64,000 bases of DNA from Apoderus coryli. Its lineage: Eukaryota > Arthropoda > Insecta > Coleoptera > Attelabidae. This document shows positions 1-27,925 of this stretch, in pieces. The stretch covers positions 10,354,001-10,418,000 of the forward strand of contig OU452201.1 of the NCBI GenBank assembly GCA_911728435.2, written 5' to 3'. The translations under genes were made by a program, and so were the position numbers. The notes below the pieces were generated by a model, which worked only from the letters and a program-made list of their open reading frames with translations, was not told the DNA's origin and searched no databases. The first letter of the stretch is position 1. Each line of letters begins with the position of its first letter.

Positions 1-1757
1 TGGAATACTGTACAATTTTTTTCACGTGAACAATATTAATCAGCAAAAAAATGTTCTTCTTCGAATATGCACCTAATTAAATCTTTTTTAATCTCTATGT
101 TTTACAGACTCTCCTAAAATGTACTATACTGTAATGGCTATGGATCTTTTAAAGAAATATTTAGTACATTAGGTAACATAAATTAGAGTAATTTTACGAT
201 ATGGTCATTAAAACAAAGTACTTTACTTACTACGACTAAGTAGCAGTACTTAATATACAAACTCATATCGTTTGGCAAAATGTTTTTCTGTCCGTAATTT
301 ACAATGAACCGTTTATTATTTTAGAACTGAACATAATGTATACTACATAGGTTGTTTCCAAATGATTGGCACTGGATATTTTTTAATCAAGATAATTTTT
401 GAGAGATCAAAACATCGAATTGTTGGGTTATCCATTGTTGCAGACTTCTGATCAGCCTCCAATAGCTTCTTTTTACTCCCACACATCAAAAATAAATAAC
501 GAGAGTCCAAAAGGCATGTTTTCCAACTATCTCACATTCGGGGTGGTAAAGTTTCTTGATTTCCATGGAGACAATTTTGAAAAACAACAAAGCCATTATC
601 GATGGGGTATGAACTCACGAAAACAACATCCAAATTATTTTATTATGAAAAAAACACGTTAAGTATGTAATTTAATGGCTATAATTTACATAAAGCATTG
701 CATTGGCAAAACACAACAAAGGGTTGATGGATATTTTTTCCAAATGACCCAGAGTAAAATATGCAATATTTTTATCTGTGAGTGTATTATTCTAATTATG
801 TCACCAAATCAAAAGATTTACCGTGTACAAAACTGTATTTTCACCAAATCAATAAAGTGGTCAACAACATAAATAAAAAGTTTGGTTGCCAAAACTTATG
901 ATGATGTTGACATATGACCTTTTTATATGTATCTAATGAAAATATATGTATATTTATCGCTGATTTAAATTATAATTATAAAGAAGTACTTTAGCAACTT
1001 AATATACATATCTATGTCTACATTATACATTAAATCTATCATATGATGACTAAATCAATGATCATGACCTTTTCAATATGAAATTTTGCATCTTACCATC
1101 AGGAAAAAAAAATTATATACATAATTATTATGACTCACATATTAGTATTTTTTGTAACTACTTGTATATTAGAGATTCACTGATAATAATATTATATCAT
1201 TGCAGCTTAATAATTATTTCTACCGCTACCGGTGTTACCATAATAATTCATGTGTTATTAAACTCCGGCAGCTATTATTCTTTTTTATCCACAATCTGCG
1301 CAGCGAAGACAACGTTCCAACTGACAGGACGTGCCTCTGGTCCTGTAACCGAGTTCCGAAAGATCAATAGGCGTAAACAAGGGCGTAACAGCTAACTTTA
1401 CCTAAACGAATAAAAACGTGAGGGAATTTTATGTCAATTTTCCGCTGTTTTTACAAAACTCAATATCGATGTGGACAATGCAAAACACCTAATATAGTGG
1501 CATAGCGGACAAAAATGTTACTCAAATGTAGGATTTTGTAAAAATTTCAGCACCCACTAGTGTTAGCGAATTTTTCTTCTGCGCAAACTGCTTGGACAGG
1601 GTAACTTATGATTCTGAAACTAAGCGCCAAGTGTTCATTGGAATCGCCCACCTAAATCCAACCTATAAAGTTAAAAACGGTAGAATGAGCAAATCCAGAT
1701 TCAAAACCACGATGTTTTTTTTTATTTCGAAGAAAAAATGACCTAAATTGTGTGACT
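1..1757. other. intergenic AT-rich DNA, no gene seen
   Basis: Low-complexity AT-rich sequence. Short open frames at 399-662, 675-872 and 1078-1395 lack recognisable domains, plausible splice structure or coding character. I see nothing supportable here. Confidence 0.6.
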
Positions 1758-1932
1758 CTCAAGAAGTTTCTGGCGAAGTGCAACATTCCAGGGATAGACC
1801 TTCCGCCTTATTCACGTGATTTTGCACCATGTGAATTATTTTATTTTTATGTCACTAAAAAAATTTGCAACTCCACTTACGAAAGGACTATTTTTTCAAT
1901 TTATAACTTAATATGTTTAAATCCCAAGTGAA
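1758..1932 (+). pseudogene. decayed mariner-type transposase fragment
   Basis: The + frame from 1758 reads KKFLAKCNIPG, then DLPPYSRDFAPCELFYF (from 1797). This matches the end of the mariner DDD catalytic domain, whose hallmark is a PPYSPDLAPCDFF-like stretch with the third catalytic Asp. Here the SPDLAP core has become SRDFAP; the Asp is kept. The flanks carry stops and no intact transposase frame is present. It is a dead remnant, probably of a mariner element. Family assignment rests on this one motif. Confidence 0.6.
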
Positions 1933-2269
1933 ATGTTTTTACGCAATATTCTCTATTTTATGTGACTACTAATACCTAAGGTTTTGTTGACCCTTCGAAG
2001 ACGGAACAACTTAGGAGGTTCCTAAAATGGTATTGCGTATTCATACAAACTGATATTTTCTTGGCAAGGCAATGTAAAAATATTTAAAAACAGTGTTTTC
2101 CTTGAGAACATTTGATTAGAATGATTTTTACTTACACTTTAAAAAAAGCCTCAATAAACTAAATTATATACCCTCCATGTAGGTTCACAACACATTCAAT
2201 GAAAAATTATTGAAAATGTGCAAGTCTATATATTATAGCATACAAATTGTTTAATTAAAAATATCCGGA

Positions 2270-3439
2270 TATACAGCGTGTCCACGGATTGTGTGCAAGT
2301 AAGGTGTAAATGACAAAAAAGTTTCGAGTTGAAATTTGACCTCTGGCAAACCAAATGTCGAACCACCTCTTTGTTTTTTGGCACTATTAGTACTTGTATC
2401 TCCTTTAATGAATGAAACAGGTTGCATAATAATTAAATTTTGAATTTATCTATGTAAACGACTCTAGTAAAATCGATCAAAACCACCGTTTTTACAAAAA
2501 TTAGGTTCTAGAGCTTCAAAATCATGATTTCCCGTATTAAATAGTGAGATCCGACACTGTATAATAGGCGTCTAGACGTCGGCGTCGGCTCTTTTGGCAA
2601 CGCGTCGGTGGTAAGCGACACTGTAAATATTACGTTGGCGTCGATGGTTCAATGTTCAATGCGTTCAGATTGTTGCGGATTGCGCAAAACGTTATGTTTC
2701 TGTAGGCCAAGGGTAAATTAAAACGGATTATTTTTATTAGATACATTTACCAAATACATAAGTGGGTACCTATTAAGCCTATTTTAAAATTTTCTATTAG
2801 TGTTAAATACTATTTTTATTATTTAGCTTATTATACAAGGCCGTTTTGAAAACAAAAATACATTAAAAAATATGATTTTTTTTACTCATAATAAAACAGG
2901 AGTTATTTTAATTTTTAAATATCGTCTCACTTTCATAATTATGTGTTCAAACACAACAAAATATCATTATACACTTACACAGGGTGTCAATTTCAAAACT
3001 TACAATGGCTATATTCCCATCCCATCCAGTGGATTGGAAGAAGAGGTTCTGTTGAATGGCCGCCTAGGTCACCGGACCTAACGTCTCTTGACCTCTTCTT
3101 GTAGCTTGTGGGGTCACATGAAATTCAGTGTTTTCAAAACTCAACCGGACTCAATAGAGCAACCCGGGTAGAGGAAAACAAAATAATACCGCTGGTCCAC
3201 AGAAACATTTGCAAAGGCAAAAGTTGCATCGGTTATGAAAAATCGCCATAACAGCGCCGACAACACAAACAAACCAAATTGATTGTTTAAATTATTTCGC
3301 TAATTTCGATACTTTTAACTCATCGTATTTAGGCTTACGCCAGCAGGGCGAGTATAGGTAAGTTTCGAAAAACAAATATTTTCCTAAAAATTATGATGTT
3401 TAATTTAATCAAAATCATACTGTTGAAGCATCCTGTATA
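2270..3439 (+). mobile_element. decayed Tc1/mariner-like DNA transposon
   Basis: The left edge tatacagcgtgtcc (2270) and right edge catcctgtata (3429-3439) form a weak terminal inverted repeat of the tacagggtgtcc type. The same end motif recurs in the element at 30040-31984. From 3030 the + frame reads WIGRRGSVEWPPRSPDL, then LTSLDLFL. This is the C-terminal catalytic signature of insect IS630/Tc1-like transposases that usually carry an N-terminal DUF4817 helix-turn-helix. A stop follows at about 3102 and the rest of the frame is degraded. Boundaries are approximate. Confidence 0.6.
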
Positions 3440-6400
3440 TTAAAACAGTCTTAGAAAAAGTATAGTCTGAAACTCGCATGTAATGACCAATTCCTACTCG
3501 TATCACGATCATACTCGTAGAAAATATATGTCATTTTATGTTCGTTGCACAATATACTATTGGAGAACACTATGTTGAAAAATATCAATTGTAATATAAT
3601 TGTTGATCAAGGACATGGTTCATTGTTTACTATAACTAAAAACCGTTGGACAATGTTAACATTTTAGTACAGCTTCAACTAAAACAAAGTATGTACCTAC
3701 CTATGTTAATTATTATTGCAATTCGTTGCTATAGCAACACGTCTTATAGGAAATACAAACATTCTTATACTCGGGGGAAATGAACATCATTCCGTGCCCG
3801 TTGAACAATAGCTCTACTGGTACTCTAGTTTTCGTGGTTTTGTGATAATATCACCACAATGCAATATTTTTTGCCGCATACAGGTATCATAAACTAAGAA
3901 GCTGTCGGTGTCGTCAAAAGTACTTAGTAGTAAGTACTTGAAATACAATTCGTCCGCAAATTAGTATACATTATATGTTAATCCGTAGTTTTCTTTCTTT
4001 TACAGAATACTGGAAGACAATTTAGAATTATCTGGTACATATTCTACTGTACACACCTATTCAGACGAATTGGCACAAGGCTATTTTAACATCTCATAAA
4101 ATGACAACATTTTCTATACGCAGTCCATGTACCTATAAATTCAAATAATTAACACCGTATATGAGAGTATGGCGGTATTACGTAATAAACGCATATAGAA
4201 GGTTTACAGGATGTCGCTTCATGAATTATACATTTAGGATAGTAATTTATCACTCTTCTCTAAGAATGAACTATTTCTTCCATTAAAAAAATATTTGATG
4301 AATGAATTATTTCATATAAGAATAATATAGATACCTAAATGTAAAAGTAATTACGTATTTTATTTCGGAAAATGATGATTCATATGGCTCTACTGCCATC
4401 GTCAACAATCTTAATTTATATACTTAAGTAAATTATATTTCATTTTGTCTATTATTTTTCATTCCGAAAAAGTTATCTAACATTCTTCTTCTGGGATATT
4501 ATGTACATTTATATCACAAATATATCAATAATTTCTGTAATACCTAGCTGAAATTCAACTCAACTAAATAAATACCAGAAACTTATAATTTGGAACTAAT
4601 TATAGATACTTACCTACCATATTACAGCATAGGTACCATTATTTAAGCGAATAATCTACATATTTACATTTTTGTATGAATATCTTGCTAGAGATGTACT
4701 TATTAATTAACTCAAGGCCGCCCACTATTACAAAATTTTATTAATATAAATACTAGGTATGAGTCATTCCCCTATACATAAGTCCCATAGAATATAATAG
4801 CTAGGCCTATTTTGAGTGACATACATAATTATACCAGTTAATATTGATTATTAATTACATGGCTAAGTACCTAGATATCCACTTCATTTTTACAATTATT
4901 TGCATTTTTTAGGTATGCTTAATAATTTCATCTTATTATCTGTTGATTTGATATTTGTCCCCACCCTATAATAAATTTTACATTATCACAGTGTTCAAAA
5001 AAAATAATACCTGCTTATGAAGTACCTATATAGGTACAAATACACCTACAGAATAATGCAAAAACAGAGCGAAAGAACCGTTATTATTATGTTTATGCAT
5101 GATAATTACTATAGAGGAAGCACTATTGTTTTTGTCTTTTTGTCCCATTTTTCTAAAGTTCGATGACATTATGAAGGGCTACAAAAACATAAAATCAAAT
5201 ACGTGGGAGCAGGCAAGTGGAAATTTGTTCTAATTTAAATTACCTGTACCTATGAGAACCATTCATAAAAAATACTCATATTTAATAAAATAATTTATGT
5301 CCACTATCCTGCATTACATAATTTAAAGGTCCGAGTGATGTACACTGCATAAATTATAGTTTTATTTTGAATGATTACACCCAATGTCGGCCATTTTAAT
5401 GACACAAATAAACACTACTCGCATATGAGGAAATAAAACTTTTATACACTTACCTTAGTTGAAAATGGATTATAATTTTAATTTAACACTTTCACGTCTG
5501 TTAAAAACTTAAACCTTCAGTGAAAAACAATGCAAATATTCAATTCTTTGATAAACCGCGATTACAAACGCCCTGCATGACAGCTAACATCGAGTACTAC
5601 TAAAACGACGTTGCCATGTCATACGAAATTCTAATTAAACTATGAATTTTATTGTTTTAAAATCTAGTCAATGTAATGGTTCCATACTATAGAAATGATA
5701 TACGCATAGGTATATAATTTTATATACCTATGGATAAAATCGAACTTTTAATATAATATTGCAACATAAACATTTCGAAAATACAGACCTTCCTTTTCAT
5801 AATAAATAAAATAAAGTTGTTTTCAAATCATTACCGGTATTTCAAGAATTTAATGTTAGGAGGACACCATAAAATACGATATAAAATAACGCGCTTCAAT
5901 CAATAACGTATAACAAGACGTTATTGTTTCGGAATATCAGTAAAGTTTTCACCTTCACCCGTTACAAATTAAAATTTTTTAAATTAAATGTGAAATTGAA
6001 CCTGAAAACGCTATATTGCCAATGGTAAAATTGACAGTTATTTCGTTCCTTTTACAACAAACATGAAAGAAGTGAAAGGCAGCTGATAATGTAACACAAC
6101 TCAGCTGAGCTGAGTTGTAGCAGGATAACGCCTAATCGATATATTTGCCACACAATATGTATATCAAGAGTAAAGTTCTTTTTACCATTCACATCAGACA
6201 AATTGATGTGAGAAAAATCTTCAAACTGGAAGGATGAAATGAGTTTGTTTTTGTCAACTGCAAAAATAACTCATCCACTAATTTTGAGTCCCAATGTAAT
6301 GAGGAATCATTGGATTGGGTTTAAGGCAGGCATTGCACAGGATGTATGTGCTTATATGTCCATCAGACCAACTGATTATTAAAAAAAAATTATCTCACTC

Positions 6401-7489
6401 AATGGAAGCTTTACTTAGACCAAAAAATAGAGGCATCACTGTGCTAAAACAATAGGCATTGCCTCGCGTCTACTTCCCGCTTTAAAACCGCAGCACACAG
6501 ATACAAAAGTATCAGAAAGGCGATCGACGTAACTATTTTACATGGCATTGACGTCGTTCATTGGGCTGTTTAACTGTCAACATTGAGAGTACGAATTCTG
6601 CATAACCATTAATTTTGTAACTTTTGCAACCCAACCCAAAATATCCAAATAACTTACCGCGTGTAGATTAAATGGACGTAGAAACTAATTAATCAAATTA
6701 CTTATTTGACTTAAAATAAAAGACCATACCTCTGTAGGTATAACAAATTTTTATTATTTTTATATTACAAAACTCTACTAACGTTCATAACGTTGAACTA
6801 TTTAAATAGTAAGCTGAAACAAAAAAGAAAATTATCCATTTCCATTCTCCAAATTCGATATACCTAAACCAAATTCTGGGTGATTTATATATATGCTTAG
6901 CGACCAATAATTCAATTATTGTGAAAAAAAAAATTATTGGGATATCGAAAAAGCAACAAAAAACTGATTTTACTATTAGATGGTTTTTATCATCTGCCGG
7001 GCGTAATCTTATGCACTCGAGTGTACGCTGAACATGTGGCCTATACAGTTCACATATTCACATGACAATGAGACATATTGGTATCATATATATTATTCTG
7101 AATGAGACAAAAATCATCGTATAAAATGGGCAAGCGCATCTTTTAGCCGACTGACGGCGAGAGTCTTTGATAATCATAACATCGACGTTCGAACTAAGTT
7201 GCGAGTGTATAATACTATTGTAGAATTTACAGCGTCGGGAAATTGTACATATTATACTTAATTTCAGAGCTGCCTACAGAATAAATTATAAAAGTTTATG
7301 GTAATTCCAAAAAATTAAAGTGGCAAAATTTTTTTGAATATGTGTGTAAATTACCATCTAATATTGTTAACTATCGACTGTGATGTAGGCAACCAAATCT
7401 TTGTAATAAGACTATGAATATAGCACAAATACCATGTTTATCACAGTAGTAGATATAGTACGAGTAATAACAAAAATAATTGAAATTAT
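3440..7489. other. intergenic region, no gene seen
   Basis: About 4 kb of AT-rich DNA downstream of the OST3-like gene on its strand. No coding exon, RNA gene or recognisable transposase fragment was found. The only structure noted is a small perfect hairpin at 6096-6118. Confidence 0.5.
6096..6118. repeat. short perfect hairpin
   Basis: The arms acaactcagct and agctgagttgt are separated by one base. Function unknown; it may be chance or the core of a small inverted-repeat element. Confidence 0.5.
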
Positions 7490-8815
7490 TTACCTATATG
7501 GGTAACCTTGGGTTTTTGTTTTAAAAACAGAGAGCAATAACGAAAAGAATACCATAACCAGTATTAAGCCAATTACAGCCATAATTTTCCGCTTCTTTGG
7601 ATCGCTTTTTCCCTTAGCAGCTTCTGTCAATAAAATCATACCCAACACGATAGCAGAATCTATTTTAATGTTAAGGATATTTGACGTCCAAAATTGCAAC
7701 ACATGAAAACCATAACACTCAGATTTTAAAACATATAAAGAGGATTCGATATTTATGCGAATTCAATGTTGTAACGTACGCGACGGTACGATGATCATAA
7801 TGATTTTAAAGTCTCTCTAAAGTCTTACAAAATAATCAAAGGATACATAAAACCATTACAATATAAGTTTCAGCCACGAGCTGCCCTTGTGAACTGCCAT
7901 GAATATATGCCAATTGTCCAGTACTTGGATTCCTGTGATAAAATGGTGGACCTCTAATATGGTTCCACATTTGACCAGATGTCATAGCAAAACAGAAAAA
8001 TAGCGCTGCCAATCCCCAGCCAGATTTGTTGTACAAGAACTCCAAATTATTTCTGCGTAAATACAAAAATCCCGCAACGAAAAAGAATAAAGTTAATAGT
8101 GCCAATGTACCGGAGTAATTTGGTGGACGGAATACTCTTACCTAAAAAAACAAGAAAAAGTGAAAAACAACACAGTAATGTAATATAGAAGACACCTACT
8201 TGAATATCTGTTCTTTCTTGTATCCACTTAGCAATAGATTCAGCACTAAATCCCACACGTTGGATATCCATAGTATCGGCATTTTTTGGTTTTCCCTTAG
8301 GAGGGAAATGTATAAATACTGGTGCTGTATTAAGTTTTAACTAAAACATAATTTGATCACATAGATTAATATGCAAAAACGATGATAAACCATAAATACC
8401 ATTTGAAATACTTCTGATCCTTCATCGAAATCAACTACTCCAAAGAATAATTTGTTAGAAAAAGATTGCGAATATCTATACGAATTCGCAACAATTGTAT
8501 ATTCATCAGTAGCATGTCTGCAGACCATACACTGTCTTTGTGGAGCCATGGCAGTGAACATTATCACCACCGAATAGTTTCTAGGCGTAGCTTTCACATA
8601 ATCACGAAACTTGTTGGCATTAAATCTTAAAACAGACCGCTTAGAAGTCATATCTGTCAGTTGCTGCACTCTTTCAGGTAACGTTAAAGTCTAAAAAATA
8701 CATTTGTACATCCTATTTAAATAAAATTTTAATCCTGTACCTGTCTTTTGGTTTGCCCATGGACATTGTATAAGATAGTAATGAAGGTGATACAAAAAAC
8801 CAATAGTGTTTTCAT
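7490..8815 (-). CDS. MAGT1/TUSC3: OST3/OST6-family oligosaccharyltransferase subunit (MAGT1/TUSC3)
   Basis: Oxidoreductase subunit of the ER oligosaccharyltransferase (STT3B-type complex); it forms mixed disulfides with acceptor proteins so that cysteine-near sequons are N-glycosylated. Five phase-consistent exons: 8741-8815, 8400-8690, 8200-8340, 7847-8141 and 7490-7659, giving 323 aa, close to the usual 325-350. A signal peptide (start [11 protein letters not shown]) leads into a lumenal thioredoxin-like domain whose CxxC motif is CMVC in exon 2. Exon 3 carries the conserved [14 protein letters not shown] segment. Hydrophobic segments in exons 4-5 give the four C-terminal membrane spans, with YRNPS-type and GMILLTEAA family blocks, ending GYPYR. 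The exon 4 end at 7847 (donor gtatcc) was chosen because it restores frame and family sequence. The start lies about 560 bp downstream of the SNRNP200 stop on the same strand. Insects have one gene for the vertebrate pair, so the two symbols cannot be separated. Confidence 0.93.
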
Positions 8816-8997
8816 TATTTCCTTGTTTTGTAATAACTTCCAATATATGAGAAAAGACCAGACCGGCTTATCTAACTACCAATAATTAGGTTCTTGGCTG
8901 AATAAATTTAAAACTATTTAATTTATTTCAAAATTAAATAAAAACACGTCAATGATGTCAACGTGTCAAGATCAATCAACAACTGAGGCCAGCTGGG

Positions 8998-9047
8998 ATG
9001 ATGTGACATGATCACTGCCACTCACCTCACTTGCATTTTTGTTATAA
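8998..9047 (-). repeat. dispersed ~50-bp motif, copy 1
   Basis: On the minus strand the sequence reads TTATAACAAAAATGCAAGTG, then a GTGAG/GTGG stretch, then GATCATGTCACATCA. It matches copies at 24870-24922 (+), 34478-34530 (-) and 43740-43790 (+). This copy lies about 180 bp upstream of the OST3-like start, in the same orientation. It may be a promoter-proximal element or the end of a small transposon. Confidence 0.5.
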
Positions 9048-9374
9048 TAGGAACGTAGAACCGTCAACATTATTAATGGCTGAGATCCTATAGCATCAGT
9101 ATATCGAAAATAGAGTTGAGCGATATGTTACCAGAGAACAACCAAAGTTAGTTTCTTTATTCTTTGATGTTACTGTGAGCAGACAGAAAATCAATTTAAC
9201 CTAAAAACTTCAAAAAAGGAAAAGACAAAATACAATTATTGCAATATACTTGTTTCAAATTTTTATTACTTGTAGGTACTACATATTTTATGAACATATG
9301 TCTTAAAATACTTTAGAAAAATGTTCGTAATAAAACTATGAAATTATACACCTAAATTAAAAACTAAGTAGACC

Positions 9375-24128
<14,754 letters not shown>

Positions 24129-24869
24129 AATATACGGATATTAATTTTCTGTAACGAAATTGTTACTTGAATATTCCAATAATGGGAAGTTTAGTATAAA
24201 AATTAAAGCAATTTTTAACAAACAATGACACCATAACAAAATATTTTCACAACCTATACTTACAACTTACAATTTACAATGGTTACTTATAATTTAGAAT
24301 GCGCAGGTCCCATGGTCCATGGATCTCAACAGTTGCGACCGCTTAGTCTTAGTAAGCGCAATGTTGTGCTCAGTTCAATATATAAACATTCTTCTATGGT
24401 GCTCAGTATAAACAGTTCATGAAAACCGGAAACTTGACAATCTAGAGAACCGTATACCTGACTACTCAATTAGAGACTCTTTATAAAATAAAGACAATGA
24501 CAATAGTAAAAGAAACCAAAGTTGAATCTTCGAAAACAATAGGTATAGAAACATTTTGTTCACTGATAATTTTTAATAATTCTCCTATCAGCAAAATTAC
24601 TGATTTATGAATTGACATCAAACATTTTGAGATTAATGTCCTACTTAATTGTCAATAGCAATTGTAAAGCAACGTTCGTTTTATCACAGGTCTGTTGAAA
24701 TTGCTAATACAGGCAGAGAACATTATGTTCTCTGATAAAGGCTCTATCGTTCAACGGGACATATCAGTAACTTACACTCATTTAGCGGTCACGCTTGTTC
24801 CTTTTGAATAATAGATTGTTAATTGAAAAATTAGCCTCAAAATGATAATTTTGACAGTTTGTCATACGT

Positions 24870-24922
24870 TTATATAAAATGCAAGTGGGTGAGCGGTATG
24901 AGATCATGTCACATCAGTCTAG
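24870..24922 (+). repeat. dispersed ~50-bp motif, copy 2
   Basis: Reads TTATATAAAATGCAAGTGG, GTGAGCGG, GATCATGTCACATCAG. It lies between the divergent SNRNP200 (start 24128) and mRpL46 (start 25216) genes, about 300 bp upstream of mRpL46 and in its orientation. The TTATATAAAA at its head is TATA-like. Confidence 0.5.
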
Positions 24923-25215
24923 CTGATCTGAGTTTGTAGAAGAAAAACGCCTTAATTCACGAACTCAAAACTCCAATAACATTACCATCACGAACTAACA
25001 CTAAAATCATATTTCGGCACCGACTAAACTAACTAGAAGACATCAAGCAAAAATGAAGTAGGAAAATACTTACTTAAAACATGGAAGAAACGCTGGCTGT
25101 ATGTAACTATTTAGTAGCATACAGCCAGCCTGCTAATTTTAGCTGGAGGCCAAGAAATTGAAGAAGAAGAAATAACCTTACTTCAATTGTAGAAAGGGTA
25201 GATTGTATTTTCAAA

Positions 25216-27599
25216 ATGCTTATTAAAACATTTGGTAGTTCATTAAATACTTTAGGGAAATGTAAGTATTATATAATAGAAGCACCAAAATAATAAACTC
25301 GTACAAATTTTAGTTGTGAAATGTCCATACTCGGACAAACCACGTACGAAATGGGACTTATTTACTGCAGTGTGTCTTGAAAGAAAACCGATAGTAACGC
25401 CTGAATTAAATGAGATAGAAAAGAACTTCAATGAGTATTTAAAATCGGTAGAGTTTGAAAAGAGTTTAAAATGTGAAACTGAAGTAAAAATTGAACTTGA
25501 ACAGTAAATTTATTATCTATCATTGTTAAGGCAGATTTAGCCAACGAATAAGCATAACAATTTGCTTAGTGTATAACTATAAGCACAACTAGTTAAAATA
25601 CGTTGGTAACGTTTAGGTTTTTTTTAAAAGGGTCCGTTCTACATGAGCGCGGTTTCACTGCAGCTTCATGGGCTTATGTGAAAAGTCCCCGTATATTATG
25701 CCACCCAATCCAGCGTGTAGGTTACAAGCATAGTCATAACTCTGAATGATCAATTATTTTAACTTTTATGATTGTGATTACGACGAATTGATATATGCGC
25801 AGCCCGGTTTGGTTTTTTAAATTGTAGGCCATACAAAGTACTACTTAGTTATTGAAACGTTTTTTTTTTATGAAACACCGTATAAAAGAAAAGTAACAGG
25901 ACTAGATCGTTAGAATAACACATGAAAACAAATTTTGTATGACTTTTATGTTGCATAAACCACTCGCTTTTGTTATACATTATACACTAAATCTGTAACA
26001 AAAATTACGACTAAAACTTATTTACTGTGATTTGTGTGTTATACAAACACGTTGGCTGAATCGGCCTTTAACAAGATATTAAAGGAAAGGTTTTTAGAAA
26101 ACAACTAGAATTGTTAAAGAGAGGCAATGTTGAAGAACTTGATATTAGTTTGAAGCAAACCGCACAAGACTTTATTGATCTGTACACAGATGAGCTAACC
26201 AAATTTCATCCCGCTTCAAAAATTACGGGTCAGTATCGAAATTCATTTAGTTAATATTACTGTTATTGCTTTGATACAACTTGTAGATTCAGATAAGAAA
26301 AATGATTTAAGTTCAGTAAATCGTAAGCTAGAAAAGCATTTAGTGTTGGTTACAAGCCAGAAGATTGGCAATCAACAATATTTTTTGTTACCTCAAACTA
26401 AACTACAACAAGGTGAAAGTTTACGGCAAGTAAGTTAAATAGCCTTAATCTAATCTGTTTTACAATGCACCAGGAGTTTCATATAGTTAACTCCTGGTAT
26501 GTGTTAGATTGAGGAAGTCTGTCTTAATACCTGTACGGAAAATCTACAAGTATTTGGGTAACTCATGTCAGTTACATTAAATATAATAGTAGATAAAACT
26601 TTTAATCAAATGATTTTATTTTCTAAGTAATTTATCATTTAAGGCTGCACAGCGCATCTTAAGTGAGACTCCAATTAATGCGAAAATTTACGGAAATGCT
26701 CCTAGCGCATTCTACAAATACAAATATCCTAAATCAGCTGTTGTTCAAGGTAGTGATGCTATCGGTGCTAAGGTAATAATTATTAACTTAAATACTAATT
26801 TAATCCGAAGTTTGATTAATTGCAAGACGTGTTCATTGTGTATTATATTAGAGTGTGATTTGCACTATTTAATTAATATTTGAATATCCCACTAATAAAT
26901 GTTTTGATGCAGCTGAGCTCATCAGTAATCCCAACGCCACAGAATCGAAGTAATTTTCAAGAAATACGAAATATGATTTGAATAAAACGACGTCTACTAC
27001 ACAAAATGTCATTTTGTGGAGTAGACGTCGTTTTATTCAAATCATACTATTCACTCCTCGATAGATGGATTACTTCAGAAAATTAAATACGAAATAATTT
27101 ATTTCAAATAATATACAAACAAAAATATATATAATTTTATTAAAAATACATATGATGAACCACTGAGACTAACTATTAGCCTGTGCGTGGCTAAGACAGT
27201 TACCTACTTTTTACTTTTTTTGAAAATGAGAAAATATTTTTTTGAAAGTATTCACAAGTTAGTTGATAGTTCCGTAACTGGATGTTATGTTGTAAGTGAG
27301 AATATTAAAAATTAGGAGTACTCCTCCATGATTTTCTATTACTTATTTGTCGAACTTAAACATGCCCGTTTGGTACGTGCTGAACAACCGAGATATGAGG
27401 ATATATTCAAATTATCAAGACACAACATATATTTTTTTCTATGTTTTAGATTTTCATATACTTTGCTCGTTACATCAATGATGATTTGTCAAAGAAAGAT
27501 AAATTAGTTAATCATAAATGGTTAGACCGTAAAGAATTAGAACACACATTACCACCTGTTTATAATACAACGGTTTTAGATATGTTAATTGATGAGTAA
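25216..27599 (+). CDS. mRpL46: mitochondrial large-subunit ribosomal protein mL46
   Basis: Component of the mitochondrial 39S ribosomal subunit, with a Nudix-like fold. Six exons, all phases consistent: 25216-25261, 25314-25503, 26098-26228, 26287-26429, 26644-26772 and 27450-27599; 262 aa (human 279). Exon 1 gives a short basic start MLIKTFGSSLNTLGK that fits a mitochondrial presequence. Family blocks are KWDLFTAVCLERKPIV, NRKLEKHLVLVTSQKIG, YFLLPQ, GESLRQAAQRIL, YGNAPSAFYKYKYPKS, FARYINDDLS and HKWLDRKELE. The exon 2/3 join (donor at 25504, acceptor at 26097) was chosen because it keeps frame through EQKQLELLKRGN. Intron 5 contains hairpin element copy B. A polyadenylation signal AATAAA lies at 27628-27633. 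It converges on EMC10, with 326 bp between stop codons. Confidence 0.92.
26973..27084 (+). mobile_element. palindromic hairpin element, copy B
   Basis: A stem of about 36 bp (26973-27044) around a single-base loop has the core ctactacaca/tgtggagtag and inner stem cgacgtc/gacgtcg. The same constant tail as copy A (cactcctcgatagatgg) follows at about 27048-27084. It lies in mRpL46 intron 5. Confidence 0.75.
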
Positions 27600-27627
27600 A
27601 TGTATAAGTAATAATTATTGTATAATT

Positions 27628-27633
27628 AATAAA
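27628..27633 (+). promoter_or_regulatory. mRpL46 polyadenylation signal
   Basis: Canonical AATAAA 29 bp after the mRpL46 stop, in AT-rich DNA. The minus-strand AATAAA of EMC10 lies at 27899-27904, so by these signals the convergent transcripts would end close together within 27.6-27.9 kb. Confidence 0.6.
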
Positions 27634-27898
27634 ATGTATTATGTAATAAACGTATTTTTAATTTTGCATTATAAAATTAACTGAAAGTAGGTATAATCAC
27701 AGATCTAGGTCTGTGGGTATAATCTACCAACAAGTGTGTTTTTCGAGTTCGGTTGTTTTTGACGTATAAAGTAATCAAAACACGTTTATTTTCCGTTTGA
27801 TAAAGCCATTACAAACTGGCTTATTACATATTTTTATATGGTTTAAAAATAAAACTGGTACTGGGTAGTGAATAAGGACAACAATAATTAAATACTAA

Positions 27899-27904
27899 TT
27901 TATT
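27899..27904 (-). promoter_or_regulatory. EMC10 polyadenylation signal
   Basis: tttatt on the + strand is AATAAA on the minus strand, 22 bp after the EMC10 stop codon at 27926. Confidence 0.55.
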
Positions 27905-27925
27905 TAAAGAAAATTACACATTTGT

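Noticed and set aside
399..1395. Open frames of 87, 65 and 105 codons in the first 1.4 kb
   Set aside because: No domain, no homology that I recognise, composition like the surrounding AT-rich DNA and no exon-like borders.
24480..24510. Additional micro-palindrome insertion (ctttataaaataaagacaat)
   Set aside because: The left end is not recognisable and no convincing target duplication was found.
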